39,032 nucleotides of DNA from positions 1 to 39,032 of the forward strand of contig NZ_CAKMMF010000041.1 of assembly GCF_927798095.1 (NCBI RefSeq). The letters run 5' to 3'. The number at the start of each line of letters is the position of its first letter. Within the stretch, counting starts at the first letter, position 1. The position numbers and the translations under genes are program-made. Below the pieces are notes generated by a model, which saw nothing but the letters and a program-made list of their open reading frames with translations, was not told the origin of the DNA and searched no databases. Positions 24,676 through 33,022 of this stretch are shown here, one piece after another. The stretch is from Paenibacillus plantiphilus. Its GTDB lineage: Bacteria; Bacillota; Bacilli; Paenibacillales; Paenibacillaceae.

Positions 24676-24756
24676 ATGAAGTATTTATGGGGAATTCTAT
24701 TCGCGCTTGCCGCGTTGTTTGTTGTGCTTGGTGTCGTTTATTTAGCGATTATGTAG
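24676..24756 (+). CDS. 26-residue single-TM peptide
   Basis: The frame encodes MKYLWGILFALAALFVVLGVV and five more residues: a short start with one lysine, then an uninterrupted transmembrane helix. An AAAGGG ribosome-site candidate lies 10 bases upstream. It fills the gap between the DUF350 gene and the zinc-ribbon gene, in the same direction, with no terminator seen between them. Length and composition resemble small membrane proteins that modulate larger partners, but no family is recognised and expression is unproven. Confidence 0.5.
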   Translation: MKYLWGILFALAALFVVLGVVYLAIM

Positions 24757-24777
24757 GCGGGAGAGGGAGAGAAAACA

Positions 24778-25338
24778 ATGGAAGAGCAAGAGAATATCAT
24801 ATGTCCGTGGTGTTTGACTGAAATTATATGGGATGAAGAAATTGGCCCCGAGCGGCATTGTCCGCACTGTGAGAACGAATTGACCGGTTACCGGACGCTG
24901 CAGCTTGACATGGAATCCGATGAAGAGGGCGATGGCAAGGAAATCAAGCATCAGCCTCAGGATGAGGATGACTGGAATGAGGAGCCTTCGAATGATCGAA
25001 TAGCTGCAGAGGATGACCTGTCTGAATATATTCAATATTCACGTGAGGATCTCGCATTCGAGGAGACGGTTGAGCGGATTATTGATGAGCAGCAGGAAGC
25101 GCCAGAATGTCCTTCCTGCCGGGAGTATATGCTGGAAGCTGGCGTGCAGACGATAGCCTCCTCTAGCTTTGAGCCTTCGACACCATCTGTGTTATCTGCT
25201 CCGATACTGCCAGCGCCATTCCAAGTGGTATGGTATGTGTGTCCTTCTTGTTTCCGTGCAGAGAACAAGCTGGCTGCGCCGGATCAGGAACGGCTCGTTC
25301 AGCTGTTGACGGAAGCTGCTGACTCGAAGGCGGATTAA
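24778..25338 (+). CDS. Double zinc-ribbon protein, 186 aa
   Basis: Two pairs of CxxC knuckles are visible: CPWC (residues 9-12) with CPHC (28-31), and CPSC near 110 with CPSC near 160. Each pair could bind one zinc ion. A long acidic linker (about 45-100, rich in D and E) separates them. There is no catalytic motif, signal peptide or membrane segment. It could be an adaptor or nucleic-acid-binding protein. The start follows GGGAGAGGGAGAG. It is preceded by the 26-residue peptide and followed by an MFS gene. Family not recognised. Confidence 0.7.
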   Translation: MEEQENIICPWCLTEIIWDEEIGPERHCPHCENELTGYRTLQLDMESDEEGDGKEIKHQPQDEDDWNEEPSNDRIAAEDDLSEYIQYSREDLAFEETVERIIDEQQEAPECPSCREYMLEAGVQTIASSSFEPSTPSVLSAPILPAPFQVVWYVCPSCFRAENKLAAPDQERLVQLLTEAADSKAD

Positions 25339-25421
25339 TGACTGCAAGCATGCCGCTGCCGCTTTGGGGGAACCTTACGTGTTAGGGTTCTAACCCAAGG
25401 TTATAGGCAGGAGGGATTGGC

Positions 25422-26741
25422 TTGTGGCAAGGCAAGCATAGGGCGCATTCACGCTGGCAAGCCTCGAAATCGAGCGGTATGCTGCGGACCGAGACTTACG
25501 GCGCTTCTGAGCGCAAGCGGAATAACAGCAGTCTCGACAGCCAGGCGATACTGCTGTTGGCTGTACAAGGGCTGTTCGGTATTGCCAACGCACTGTCTGG
25601 AACCTTCATCGGCGTGTATTTATGGAAGGCGAGCGGCTCTCTGGTTTTAATCGGATGGTTTAACTTTACACAATACGCTGTAAGCGGAATTGTTTTCTGG
25701 CTTGCCGGGAAGTGGGTAAAGGAGCATAATGGTATGAACAGCCTCCGGCTCGGCGTCGCGCTGTCGGGGGTTTTTTACTGTACGGTGCTGCTTCTTGGCA
25801 ATTCCGCCATTGCTTATGTCATTCCAATCGGAGTGCTGCACGGGATTGCACTAGGACTGTTCTGGCTTTCCTTCAATGTTGTATACTTCGAAATTACAGG
25901 TCCGAGCAATCGGGACCGCTTCAATGGCTGGGCGGGATTGCTGGGTTCGGGTGCTGGTATATTCGCACCCTGGATATCGGGCAAGCTCATTGCGGCGAGT
26001 GAGGGGGAACGCGGGTACAGCATTATTTTTACCGTATCCGTCATTATCTTCGTTATTGCGGTTATTCTCAGCTTCTGGCTGAAAAAAAGGAATACAGGCG
26101 GTCGTTACGACTGGCTTCATGGGCTGCATCAGCTTCGCAAGGACGGAAGCCCGTGGAGGCTTGCTGTGCCTGGCATTGCCGCTCAAGGTGTGCGTGAAGG
26201 CGTGTTTATGTTTTTCGTCGGCCTGCTGATCTATATGTCGACCGGCAATGAGCAGAAGATCGGCAATTATTCCTTTGTTACATCACTGGTCGCGCTGCTC
26301 AGCTTCTGGATGATAGGAAAGTATCTGACGCCGGGCAGACGAAGAACCGCTATGCTGGTCGGTACGGTTGCGCTCGGAGCGGTTATTATTCCATTGTTCT
26401 GGCCGCTGAACTATACGATACTGCTCATCTTCGGTATTGGCACATCGCTGTTCATGCCGCTGTATATCATACCGATGACATCTGCTGTGTTTGACCTGAT
26501 CGGTCGGGATGAAGAGAGCGCGCAGCGGCGTGAAGAGTTCATCGTGCTTCGGGAAATTGCCCTGACAGCCGGCAGAATGATCGGTATATCTGCTTATATG
26601 CTCGTGCTGCCGTTGGTGAAATCATCTCCGCAAGCCATTCCGTGGCTTATGCTGGCTGTCGGCTCGTCTCCAATCGTCGGCTGGCTGTTCATGAGGCGCT
26701 ATGTAAGCGGAGGCAGCAAGGATGCTGCACATGTCAAATAA
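25422..26741 (+). CDS. MFS transporter, 439 aa
   Basis: After a hydrophilic 40-residue N-terminus the protein has about 12 hydrophobic segments, with a central cytoplasmic loop around KKRNTGGRYDWLHGLHQLRKD and YVSGGSKDAAHVK at the C-terminus. The even spacing is that of major facilitator superfamily permeases; the substrate cannot be predicted. The start is TTG 25422, preceded by AGGAGGG at a good distance. A hairpin-forming stretch (AACCTT ... AAGGTT with GTTAGGGTTCTAACCC inside, about 25372-25402) lies just upstream and could be a leader structure. Confidence 0.8.
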   Translation: MWQGKHRAHSRWQASKSSGMLRTETYGASERKRNNSSLDSQAILLLAVQGLFGIANALSGTFIGVYLWKASGSLVLIGWFNFTQYAVSGIVFWLAGKWVKEHNGMNSLRLGVALSGVFYCTVLLLGNSAIAYVIPIGVLHGIALGLFWLSFNVVYFEITGPSNRDRFNGWAGLLGSGAGIFAPWISGKLIAASEGERGYSIIFTVSVIIFVIAVILSFWLKKRNTGGRYDWLHGLHQLRKDGSPWRLAVPGIAAQGVREGVFMFFVGLLIYMSTGNEQKIGNYSFVTSLVALLSFWMIGKYLTPGRRRTAMLVGTVALGAVIIPLFWPLNYTILLIFGIGTSLFMPLYIIPMTSAVFDLIGRDEESAQRREEFIVLREIALTAGRMIGISAYMLVLPLVKSSPQAIPWLMLAVGSSPIVGWLFMRRYVSGGSKDAAHVK

Positions 26742-26818
26742 ACGATTATTAGAATAGCACTTGAAATGTCCACAAGGCTTCGAGCCTAAGCCTAATAAAT
26801 TTGAAGGGGGTGGATTTG

Positions 26819-27736
26819 ATGGCGAAAGTTGCTGCTAGCATAACGGATCTAATTGGCCATACACCTGTTGTACGTTTGCAGCGTTTGGCGGGACCAGGCC
26901 TCGCAGAGGTTCTAGTTAAGCTGGAGAGATTCAATCCCAGCGGCAGTGTGAAGGATCGCGCCGCTTCTGAGCTTATTGCAGACGGAGAACGGCGCGGACT
27001 GATACCCAAGGGTGGTACGATCATCGAGCCCACCAGCGGCAATACTGGCATTGGTCTGGCGATGAATGCGGCAGCCAAAGGCTACAAGCTTATTCTCGTA
27101 ATGCCCGACAATATGACGAAGGAAAGAATTGGATTGCTGCGGGCATACGGGGCTGAGGTTGTGCTTACTCCTGCACAGGAACGGATGACAGGCGCCCTCC
27201 GCAAGGCGATCGAGCTGCAGCAGGAGCATCCGGGCAGCTATATTCCGAATCAGTTCGAGAATCAAGCCAACCCTGATGCGCATCGAGGCACGACAGCGCA
27301 GGAGATTATGGAACAGACGGGAGGCCGTCTGGATGCCTTTGTTGCAACGGCTGGCACTGGCGGGACGATTACAGGCACAGGCGAGACTTTGAAGGCTGCG
27401 CTGCCGCAGCTTCATATCGCTGTTGTGGAACCGAGCGGATCTCCAGTATTGTCCGGCGGACAGCCTGGGCCGCATAAGCTCGTTGGCACAAGTCCAGGCT
27501 TCGTGCCAGCCATTCTGAACACTGCGATTTACGATGAGATTGTACAAGTCGCTGACCATGATGCCCTTGAGACGATGCGACAGCTGGCCAGGAGGGAAGG
27601 ACTTCTGCTAGGCCCGTCATCAGGAGCGGCGGTATGGGCTGCGCTGCGCTTGGCGAAGAGCTTGGGTGAAGGTCGAAGAGTGCTGTGCATTGCACCGGAT
27701 AGCGGTGAACGATATTTAAGTATGGATATTTTCTGA
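26819..27736 (+). CDS. cysK: Cysteine synthase (O-acetylserine sulfhydrylase) family, 305 aa
   Basis: A PLP beta-family enzyme: the PLP lysine is K45 in NPSGSVKDR, the substrate loop is TSGNTGIGLA near 68-77, and the PLP phosphate clamp is GTGGTITGTG near 178-187. It would make cysteine from O-acetylserine and sulfide, although a cystathionine beta-synthase-like paralogue such as MccA cannot be excluded. The start at ATG 26819 has GGGGGTGG six bases upstream; a TTG at 26801 lies within the leader. Length is usual. It stands alone, convergent with the CotH gene. Confidence 0.9.
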   Translation: MAKVAASITDLIGHTPVVRLQRLAGPGLAEVLVKLERFNPSGSVKDRAASELIADGERRGLIPKGGTIIEPTSGNTGIGLAMNAAAKGYKLILVMPDNMTKERIGLLRAYGAEVVLTPAQERMTGALRKAIELQQEHPGSYIPNQFENQANPDAHRGTTAQEIMEQTGGRLDAFVATAGTGGTITGTGETLKAALPQLHIAVVEPSGSPVLSGGQPGPHKLVGTSPGFVPAILNTAIYDEIVQVADHDALETMRQLARREGLLLGPSSGAAVWAALRLAKSLGEGRRVLCIAPDSGERYLSMDIF

Positions 27737-27809
27737 GCATACAGTGGTTTTCTGAAATACAGTGAGCCGCCCCCTGTGCTGCGAACCGCTGCTGCTGGAC
27801 TGGATGGAC

Positions 27810-28883
27810 TTATTCTGTCCATGTCCTCAGCTCTGCCCTAATAATCGCACGCCGTTCTTTAATGTAGTTCCGAATCAATTCCGGCTCCTGCTGGAATGTT
27901 TCAAATGGCCATTTCCTCGTAAAATCATCCTGAATGGCGGGTGTAAGCTTCGCATACATGGCAGTGACAGCCGGTTTAATTGCCGTCCAGGTAAATTTGC
28001 CGGCAAGCAGCCTGCGAAGCAAATTGCGGTACAAAATACGGCATGCTCGATAAGCAAGCACTTTGCTTGTAAGTGTGTTGTACCCTCTTATACTGACAAG
28101 ACCGCTGCTGCACACTTTTCCGTAACAGTTTCTGCCCCAGGTTCCTTCATAATCCCATGGAATAATGCGGTATTTGCCGCTGGCGCGATGTTCGTACAGC
28201 GCATAGTTTTGTTCAAATCCATCGTAGTTTCCCGTCAACACAGCCCCTGCAAGCCACTTCAGGTAGTTCCTTACATCCAGCCTTCTTGCCAAATAAACAC
28301 GCAGCGGCCACTTAGGAGGGCGATTAATTCCCCGTATGAAACGGACTAGCCGCAATCGGGTATAGTTGTTGCCGCGCATTAGCCGATAGCCGGAGAACAG
28401 GGAGACCTTCCTCTGCTCTGTATCTTCATCAATGAGACTGAAGTTGGCGTTGTCATTGACAGCATAGATGAGGGAGCGCGAGCCTATTCCCCTTCTCAGG
28501 AAAAATTTCCGGTCAACCGATTCAATCTCCAAATAAACGCCGTGAGGCTGCCCATTCCATTCCAGCCATATATGCCGGGTTCTCGGAGCCGGCACTTGGA
28601 TTTTATTGAAGAAATGAAAGGAAAGTGCATTGCGAATCATGGAAGGATCGTCGAATTCCGCATTCCAATGGAGGATTTGCCCCTGACCATAATGTATTTC
28701 ATACGATTTCTTCTGATAATTACGCGTATGCCCGCCTCTGATTCGAAGCCGGGCCTCATATTGCTTTCCACCGAGCTCAAGCTTGACTGGGGCGAATTCA
28801 TTGCTCCACACATCATTAAGCAGCTGCTGCATATCAGCATCATTGATCGTAATTTTATGAACGGGGAGTCCTTCCTGGGACAT
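27810..28883 (-). CDS. CotH-family protein kinase, 357 aa
   Basis: CotH proteins are atypical kinases that phosphorylate spore coat proteins such as CotB. The sequence shows the CotH start region (FAPVKLELGGKQYEARLRIRG), LSFHFFNK, LEWNGQPHGVYLEIE, and the active-site region with D221 and N226 (GNYDGFEQNYALYEH) and D244 (IIPWDYEGTWG). ATG 28883 has AAGGAG nine bases upstream. Its location next to two CotB-like coat genes transcribed the other way supports a coat-kinase role. A terminator-like hairpin lies just before its ribosome site. Confidence 0.88.
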   Translation of the reverse strand: MSQEGLPVHKITINDADMQQLLNDVWSNEFAPVKLELGGKQYEARLRIRGGHTRNYQKKSYEIHYGQGQILHWNAEFDDPSMIRNALSFHFFNKIQVPAPRTRHIWLEWNGQPHGVYLEIESVDRKFFLRRGIGSRSLIYAVNDNANFSLIDEDTEQRKVSLFSGYRLMRGNNYTRLRLVRFIRGINRPPKWPLRVYLARRLDVRNYLKWLAGAVLTGNYDGFEQNYALYEHRASGKYRIIPWDYEGTWGRNCYGKVCSSGLVSIRGYNTLTSKVLAYRACRILYRNLLRRLLAGKFTWTAIKPAVTAMYAKLTPAIQDDFTRKWPFETFQQEPELIRNYIKERRAIIRAELRTWTE

Positions 28884-28903
28884 GAGATCATCTCCTTACT
28901 CCA

Positions 28904-28933
28904 GAAAAACAGCCTATTCGTCGTCAATAGGCT
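28904..28933 (-). terminator. Terminator-like hairpin in the CotH gene leader
   Basis: On the minus strand AGCCTATT/AATAGGCT (8 bp, 7-nt loop) is followed by GTTTTTC, about 20 bases before the CotH start. No minus-strand gene lies upstream, so it may act as an attenuator. Confidence 0.6.
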
Positions 28934-29256
28934 TTTGCTTATGTACACTATGCGATTGCGGTCTTAAAGGTCACTCGGATCTGCTTGGGCGGAGCAAGCC
29001 GGCGAATCTAGCAATCGCGCTAGGCCAGTATACATTCTCATAGAAAATAGATAGTAAACTAGTACCGCTTGGCTATGGGATACATATAGATATATTACAA
29101 ATCAACTCCCATGATAGATTTCACCGGGGCAAGTAATGGAGGGATGAATGTCGAAGCGAGGATGATGAACCGTATAATTGGTGTCCCCCGATTGGATGCA
29201 ACCCGATCGTTCTGGTGTGCCAAAGTGTTTACTATTATTTTACGGAGGGATTTTGA
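28934..29256. other. Divergent intergenic region between CotH and CotB-like genes
   Basis: No clear gene. It should carry the promoters of both coat genes. CATATAGATA at about 29084-29093 and CATAGAAAATA at about 29039 loosely resemble mother-cell sigma -10 elements but do not match a full consensus. A 38-codon frame from 29144 has no proper ribosome-site spacing. Confidence 0.4.
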
Positions 29257-30039
29257 ATGAAACAGTGCCACAAAAGCAACAGATCTTGGAGTAGGTATGG
29301 TTCGGGCAACAGGCCATACAACTATTTAGGCGGCGAGAGCCAACGCAATCCTTGGAAACAAACAGAAGTGTCCCCTACAAGAGGTGATCGGAGCCACCGC
29401 AGCCACCGCAGCCACCGCAGCGACAAGCATGACAAGAAGGGCAGCTATCTTCGGAATTTGATTGGCAAAAATGTGAAAATCAATCGCGGCGGCCCTGACT
29501 CGCTGGAAGGGAAATTGATCGCAGTACAAAGCGACTATATCGTGCTGCAAACAAAGGATGGCATTATTTATGTCAATACCAGTCATGTGAAAAGCATTAC
29601 CGAGCTTCCAACCCACAAGACCAAAGGCTGGACGCCCAAATATATCGTTGCCCGCAATTTCTTGGGCGTGCTTCGCAAGTTGACGAAGAAGTTTGTTCAA
29701 ATCAACTCAGGCGGACCAGAGAAAGTGGAAGGGTTTATTGCAGAGGTTAGCGCTGACTCCGTACTTCTGGTAGATGGACAGGATTTGCTGCAAATTCCGC
29801 TCTTCCATATTAAGACTGTCAAGCAGACCGGCAAGTATGTCACTTATGGCGGCGGACGTACAGGAGGGCAGCGCACTGGCGGGGATGAAACGCACGGCCA
29901 CAAGACGCATGACCACAAAACACGCGGTCCCAAATCGAGAGGCCCAAGGACCGGCAGAGCACATTTTCAGGCATCCGATCAGGATCAGGCAGGGGTTAAA
30001 AGGACAGTTAAACGCATCTCCCGCAAGGCAGAGAAATAG
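29257..30039 (+). CDS. CotB/DUF2642-like spore coat protein, 260 aa
   Basis: Two related Sm-like domains lie at about 64-118 (YLRNLIGKNVKINRGGPDSLEG, then VNTSHVKSI) and 130-190 (FLGVLRKLTKKFVQINSGGPEKVEG, then IPLFHIKTV). This matches the repeated domain of CotB-type coat proteins. The N-terminus has a SHRSHRSHRS run. The C-terminal 70 residues are basic, H/K/R/G-rich and repetitive (HGHKTHDHKTRGPKSRG), as often seen in coat proteins. The start has ACGGAGGG a few bases upstream. With a CotH kinase gene beside it, this is a good phosphorylation substrate candidate (inference). Confidence 0.82.
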   Translation: MKQCHKSNRSWSRYGSGNRPYNYLGGESQRNPWKQTEVSPTRGDRSHRSHRSHRSDKHDKKGSYLRNLIGKNVKINRGGPDSLEGKLIAVQSDYIVLQTKDGIIYVNTSHVKSITELPTHKTKGWTPKYIVARNFLGVLRKLTKKFVQINSGGPEKVEGFIAEVSADSVLLVDGQDLLQIPLFHIKTVKQTGKYVTYGGGRTGGQRTGGDETHGHKTHDHKTRGPKSRGPRTGRAHFQASDQDQAGVKRTVKRISRKAEK

Positions 30040-30130
30040 AACTGTTGATTGCCGGGGCTGACTTGCAGCAGCTCTCCTTCAGCTCCGGCAGTTGCAGCCA
30101 TATTTTCACTGACAAGGGGGGAGGAGATCC

Positions 30131-30424
30131 ATGTTTATCGCCTTGGTTATACTGCTAGTCAGCATACCGCTATTCCTTCTCCTTGCGCCCAAGCCGCCGC
30201 AGCACTCCAATACGCTTGACTTTGAGAAGATGGAAAAGATAGAACCAATACGGGCTTCATCGACTCCGTCGGCCTCACCAACGCAAATACTTGCAACGTC
30301 TCAATCGGCTTCACCGACAAAAGGGACTGCATCACCTCAACCGACTGCACTATCTCAGCCGAATGCAGCGGACGCTTACGCTTTTGAGCTACAGCTCCGA
30401 GGCAAGGCGCATCCGCATGGCTGA
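30131..30424 (+). CDS. Small membrane-anchored protein, 97 aa
   Basis: An N-terminal hydrophobic helix (residues 2-18) is followed by a proline-, serine- and threonine-rich tail with repeated SPT and QP motifs and no recognisable domain. The start has a very strong GGGGGGAGGAG site. Its last codons overlap the proposed start of the permease gene (ATGGCTGA at 30417-30424), which points to translational coupling. A hairpin without a T-run (TGCCGGGGCTGA/TCAGCTCCGGCA, about 30051-30091) lies before it. Function unknown; it might be a subunit or anchor for the permease. Confidence 0.6.
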   Translation: MFIALVILLVSIPLFLLLAPKPPQHSNTLDFEKMEKIEPIRASSTPSASPTQILATSQSASPTKGTASPQPTALSQPNAADAYAFELQLRGKAHPHG

Positions 30425-31727
30425 CGCCAAATCCTGCCTAGTCGTTCTCATATTTCTGTTAACCGTTGTTTTCACCGCATGGCGTCCCAAAGGGATTCAT
30501 GCTGCTGTTCCCGCCATATTAGGTGCTGCGATACTCCTTCTCTCAGGATTAACACCGCTCTCTCATCTTGATTCTATTTGGACACATTACGGCGGGGCTG
30601 CTGTTATTATGCTGGCTGTGCTTGTCATGGCTATTACTTTGCAAAGCATCGGATTCTTCCAGTGGGCTGCTATCAATATGGTAACGCATGCCCGCGGCTC
30701 TGGCATTCGCTTGTTCGCAGGTATTCTTATCCTCTGTTTCTTGATGACGCTGTTCTTCAACCATTATGCGAGTATACTCATTACGACTCCGATCATCCTG
30801 CAGATTGGCAGCATGCTGCGGCTGCGAATTTATCAACAGATCCCCTATTTAATAAGCGGAGCATTAATCGCCATAGCAGCGGGAACACCGATCGGAGTCA
30901 GTCATTTCAGCACTCTTATTACACAGTCTATGATACAACTTGATAGTAATGACTACGTCCAGCTAATGTTCATTCCCGCTATGATAGGAATCGTTTCTCT
31001 TGCATCGATGCTGTATCTTTTCTATTGCAAGCAGTTGCCCTTGCGCATACCGACTGCTGATCAAATGCCTCCAGTCTCGCAGCCATACCCGGTCGATTGG
31101 TCGTTGTTTCGAATTTGCATGATCATCGTCGTCGTCACACGGGCTGGGTTCTTTATCGGATCCAGCTTCGATGTGCCGATAGCATGGATTGCAATTGCCG
31201 GCGCTCTGTTATTGCTTATGGCACGCTGGTGGAAGACTGGCCGTGGACCTATGGATTTAGTGAGCAAAGCCCCTTGGCACATTCTCTTGTTTGCGTTCAG
31301 TATCTATGTGATTGTAGACGGCTTGCAGGGGATCGGAATAACCCGTGTCATCGCAATGGAGCTTTCATCTTTGATATCTTCCAGCGATCTGTCCGTTGTG
31401 ATGGTAACAGGTGGACTACTGACGATCATGTCGAGCTTCCTGAACAATTTGCCCTCGGCTTTGATCGGTACATTATCGTTGACGCAAATGAATCTGGAAC
31501 CGCAAACACTGCAACTGGCCTACTTAGCCAACATTCTTGGAAGCGATGTAGGTGCGCTTATTACGCCAGTAGGGACATTGGCCTCGTTAGTCTGGTTGTT
31601 CATCTTGCGTCAGCATGACGTTCAGCTTTCGTGGAAGGACTACATGAAGGCAACAGTAGTTGTTATTCCGTCAGGTCTGTTATTAAGTCTTCTTAGTCTC
31701 TACGTATGGACGCGAATAATTGGATGA
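30417..31727 (+). CDS. ArsB/NhaD-superfamily permease, 436 aa
   Basis: About 11-12 transmembrane segments. Features of the ArsB/NhaD (ion transporter) superfamily are visible: a leading GIHAAVPAILGAAILLLSG, FFNHYASILITTPIIL, NNLPSALIGTL and a final half-repeat with LGSDVGALITPVGTLASLVW. The NNLPSA and GSDVGALITPVG motifs are like those of ArsB arsenite pumps. It may carry arsenite, sodium or an organic anion; no ars genes are near. ATG 30417 overlaps the stop of the preceding gene. It sits between two coat-protein genes, which is odd for a transporter. Confidence 0.78.
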   Translation: MADAKSCLVVLIFLLTVVFTAWRPKGIHAAVPAILGAAILLLSGLTPLSHLDSIWTHYGGAAVIMLAVLVMAITLQSIGFFQWAAINMVTHARGSGIRLFAGILILCFLMTLFFNHYASILITTPIILQIGSMLRLRIYQQIPYLISGALIAIAAGTPIGVSHFSTLITQSMIQLDSNDYVQLMFIPAMIGIVSLASMLYLFYCKQLPLRIPTADQMPPVSQPYPVDWSLFRICMIIVVVTRAGFFIGSSFDVPIAWIAIAGALLLLMARWWKTGRGPMDLVSKAPWHILLFAFSIYVIVDGLQGIGITRVIAMELSSLISSSDLSVVMVTGGLLTIMSSFLNNLPSALIGTLSLTQMNLEPQTLQLAYLANILGSDVGALITPVGTLASLVWLFILRQHDVQLSWKDYMKATVVVIPSGLLLSLLSLYVWTRIIG

Positions 31728-31743
31728 AAGGAGGGTCGACCGT

Positions 31744-32409
31744 ATGAAAAATCGTCACCCTTTATTGGATCAGTATATTGAAATTGAGGTTTCCGGCAAA
31801 ACGGCACATATTCGCGGCAAGCTGATAGATTGGGGGCAGGATATTCTCGTTCTTCATAATGGCTTGCAGTTTCTGTACGTACCCTTGATTCATCTGCAGC
31901 AGATGAGGCTTGCTACACAAGATTATCAGGAAATTATTGTACCGGAATTACCATTTGAGCATCAGAATGAACCCATTTCGTACCGCAAGATGCTGATGAA
32001 TGCCAAAGGCATGTTCTCCGAGCTGTATATTACGGGCAATCAGTCTATTCATGGCTATCTGACCAGTGTTATGAATGATTTCTTTGTCTTCTACTCGCCC
32101 GTCTATCATACAGTTGTCGTATCGCTGCATCATCTCAAATATTTGATTCCTTACAGTCCGAATGTTACTCCGTATACGCTCACACCGGAACAATTCCCCT
32201 TGAAGCCGTCGCCGATGACACTCGCACGCACGTTCGACCAGCAGCTGCGCAAACTGACCGGAGAGTTCGTTATTCTTGATTTGGGAGAGAATCCGAACAA
32301 AATAGGCGTTCTAAAGAGCATTGATCAGAACATGGTGGAGCTTTCAACCGCAGGAGGCAATCCAGTCTTTCTCCATTTTGATCATGTTAAAACGGTGCAT
32401 CTGCCATGA
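31744..32409 (+). CDS. CotB/DUF2642-like spore coat protein, 221 aa
   Basis: It shares the layout of the coat gene at 29257. It has an N-terminal domain with HIRGKLIDWGQDILVLHNGLQFLYVPLIHLQQM, a middle domain around SVMNDFFVFYSPVYHTVVVSLHHLKYL and a C-terminal domain with LRKLTGEFVILDLGENPNKIG ending FLHFDHVKTVHL. These are Sm-like beta domains of CotB-type proteins. ATG 31744 has AAAGGAGGG nine bases upstream. The site overlaps the end of the permease gene, so the two are likely co-transcribed. Confidence 0.78.
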   Translation: MKNRHPLLDQYIEIEVSGKTAHIRGKLIDWGQDILVLHNGLQFLYVPLIHLQQMRLATQDYQEIIVPELPFEHQNEPISYRKMLMNAKGMFSELYITGNQSIHGYLTSVMNDFFVFYSPVYHTVVVSLHHLKYLIPYSPNVTPYTLTPEQFPLKPSPMTLARTFDQQLRKLTGEFVILDLGENPNKIGVLKSIDQNMVELSTAGGNPVFLHFDHVKTVHLP

Positions 32410-32525
32410 GTTACGCGACCCCGAGATCTTCCCTCATACGGAAGCATCTCGGATACATAAGAACAGAGCGGGAAGGACATACTACCGATGGTTACATAGA
32501 TTGGAAAAAAGGAGGGACTCCTCGA

Positions 32526-32750
32526 ATGATGCAGCCCATAACGGCCAAAGAATTGGAATATGTCGTTGATTCCATTTCCAATGAAGACTTGCTCATGAAG
32601 CAATGTGCTGTTGTCGTAGCAGCAGGCAGCAGTCCGGCGCTTAAGCAAGTGTGCGGACAAATGATCCATATGCACGAGCAGCATATGCACACCCTGCTCC
32701 ATTCACTTCAACAGCATCAGCAGTTGGCTCCAACACAGCCGCAAAACTAA
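32526..32750 (+). CDS. Small CotF-like spore coat protein, 74 aa
   Basis: The protein is one helical unit: ITAKELEYVVDSISNEDLLMKQCAVVVAAGSSPAL, then histidine- and methionine-rich MIHMHEQHMHTLLHSLQQHQQ. This resembles one half of a CotF-type ferritin-like helical bundle. The start at ATG 32526 is set by AAGGAGGG; upstream codons in the same frame lack a site. It follows the CotB-like gene and precedes a hairpin-repeat array and a second CotF-like gene. A partner or dimer role with the next protein is possible. Confidence 0.7.
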   Translation: MMQPITAKELEYVVDSISNEDLLMKQCAVVVAAGSSPALKQVCGQMIHMHEQHMHTLLHSLQQHQQLAPTQPQN

Positions 32751-32751
32751 A

Positions 32752-33010
32752 GCGCAGAAAACAAAGCCTATCTTCCGAAGCAGTTTTCTGCGTGCGCAGA
32801 AGCTAGCCCGGGAAATAGCACAGAAAACTAAGCTATTGCTTCCGAGGCAGTTTTCTGCTAGCACAGAAAACTAAGCTAATGCTTCCGAAGCAGTTTTCTG
32901 CTAGCACAGAAGATACCCAAGAAGTAGCACAGAAAACTAAGCTAATGCTTCCGATGTAGTTTTCTGCTCACAGAAGCTAATCAGGAAGTATAACGCAGAA
33001 AACTTTTGGG
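32752..33010 (+). repeat. Hairpin repeat array upstream of the CotF-like gene
   Basis: Four to five units of 43-66 bp contain CAGAAAACTAAGCTAATGCTTCCGAAGCAGTTTTCTG or variants, each able to form a long hairpin through CAGAAAACT/AGTTTTCTG with the inner GCTTCCGAAGC. Between them lie AGCACAGAAG spacers. The last unit, GCAGAAAACTTTTGGGAGG, merges into the ribosome binding site of the next gene. It shares its core with the array at 21421-21692. Confidence 0.9.
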
Positions 33011-33022
33011 AGGTTATGACAA

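Noticed and set aside
27762..28349. 195-codon plus-strand frame opposite the CotH gene
   Set aside because: The minus-strand frame carries conserved CotH motifs; this one has none.
29144..29260. 38-codon frame before the CotB-like gene
   Set aside because: The GGAGGG site directly abuts its ATG, leaving no spacing, and the product shows no conserved feature.
32752..33010. Possible CRISPR array
   Set aside because: Units are hairpins of uneven length with related, not unique, spacers; no cas genes; the array merges into a ribosome site.
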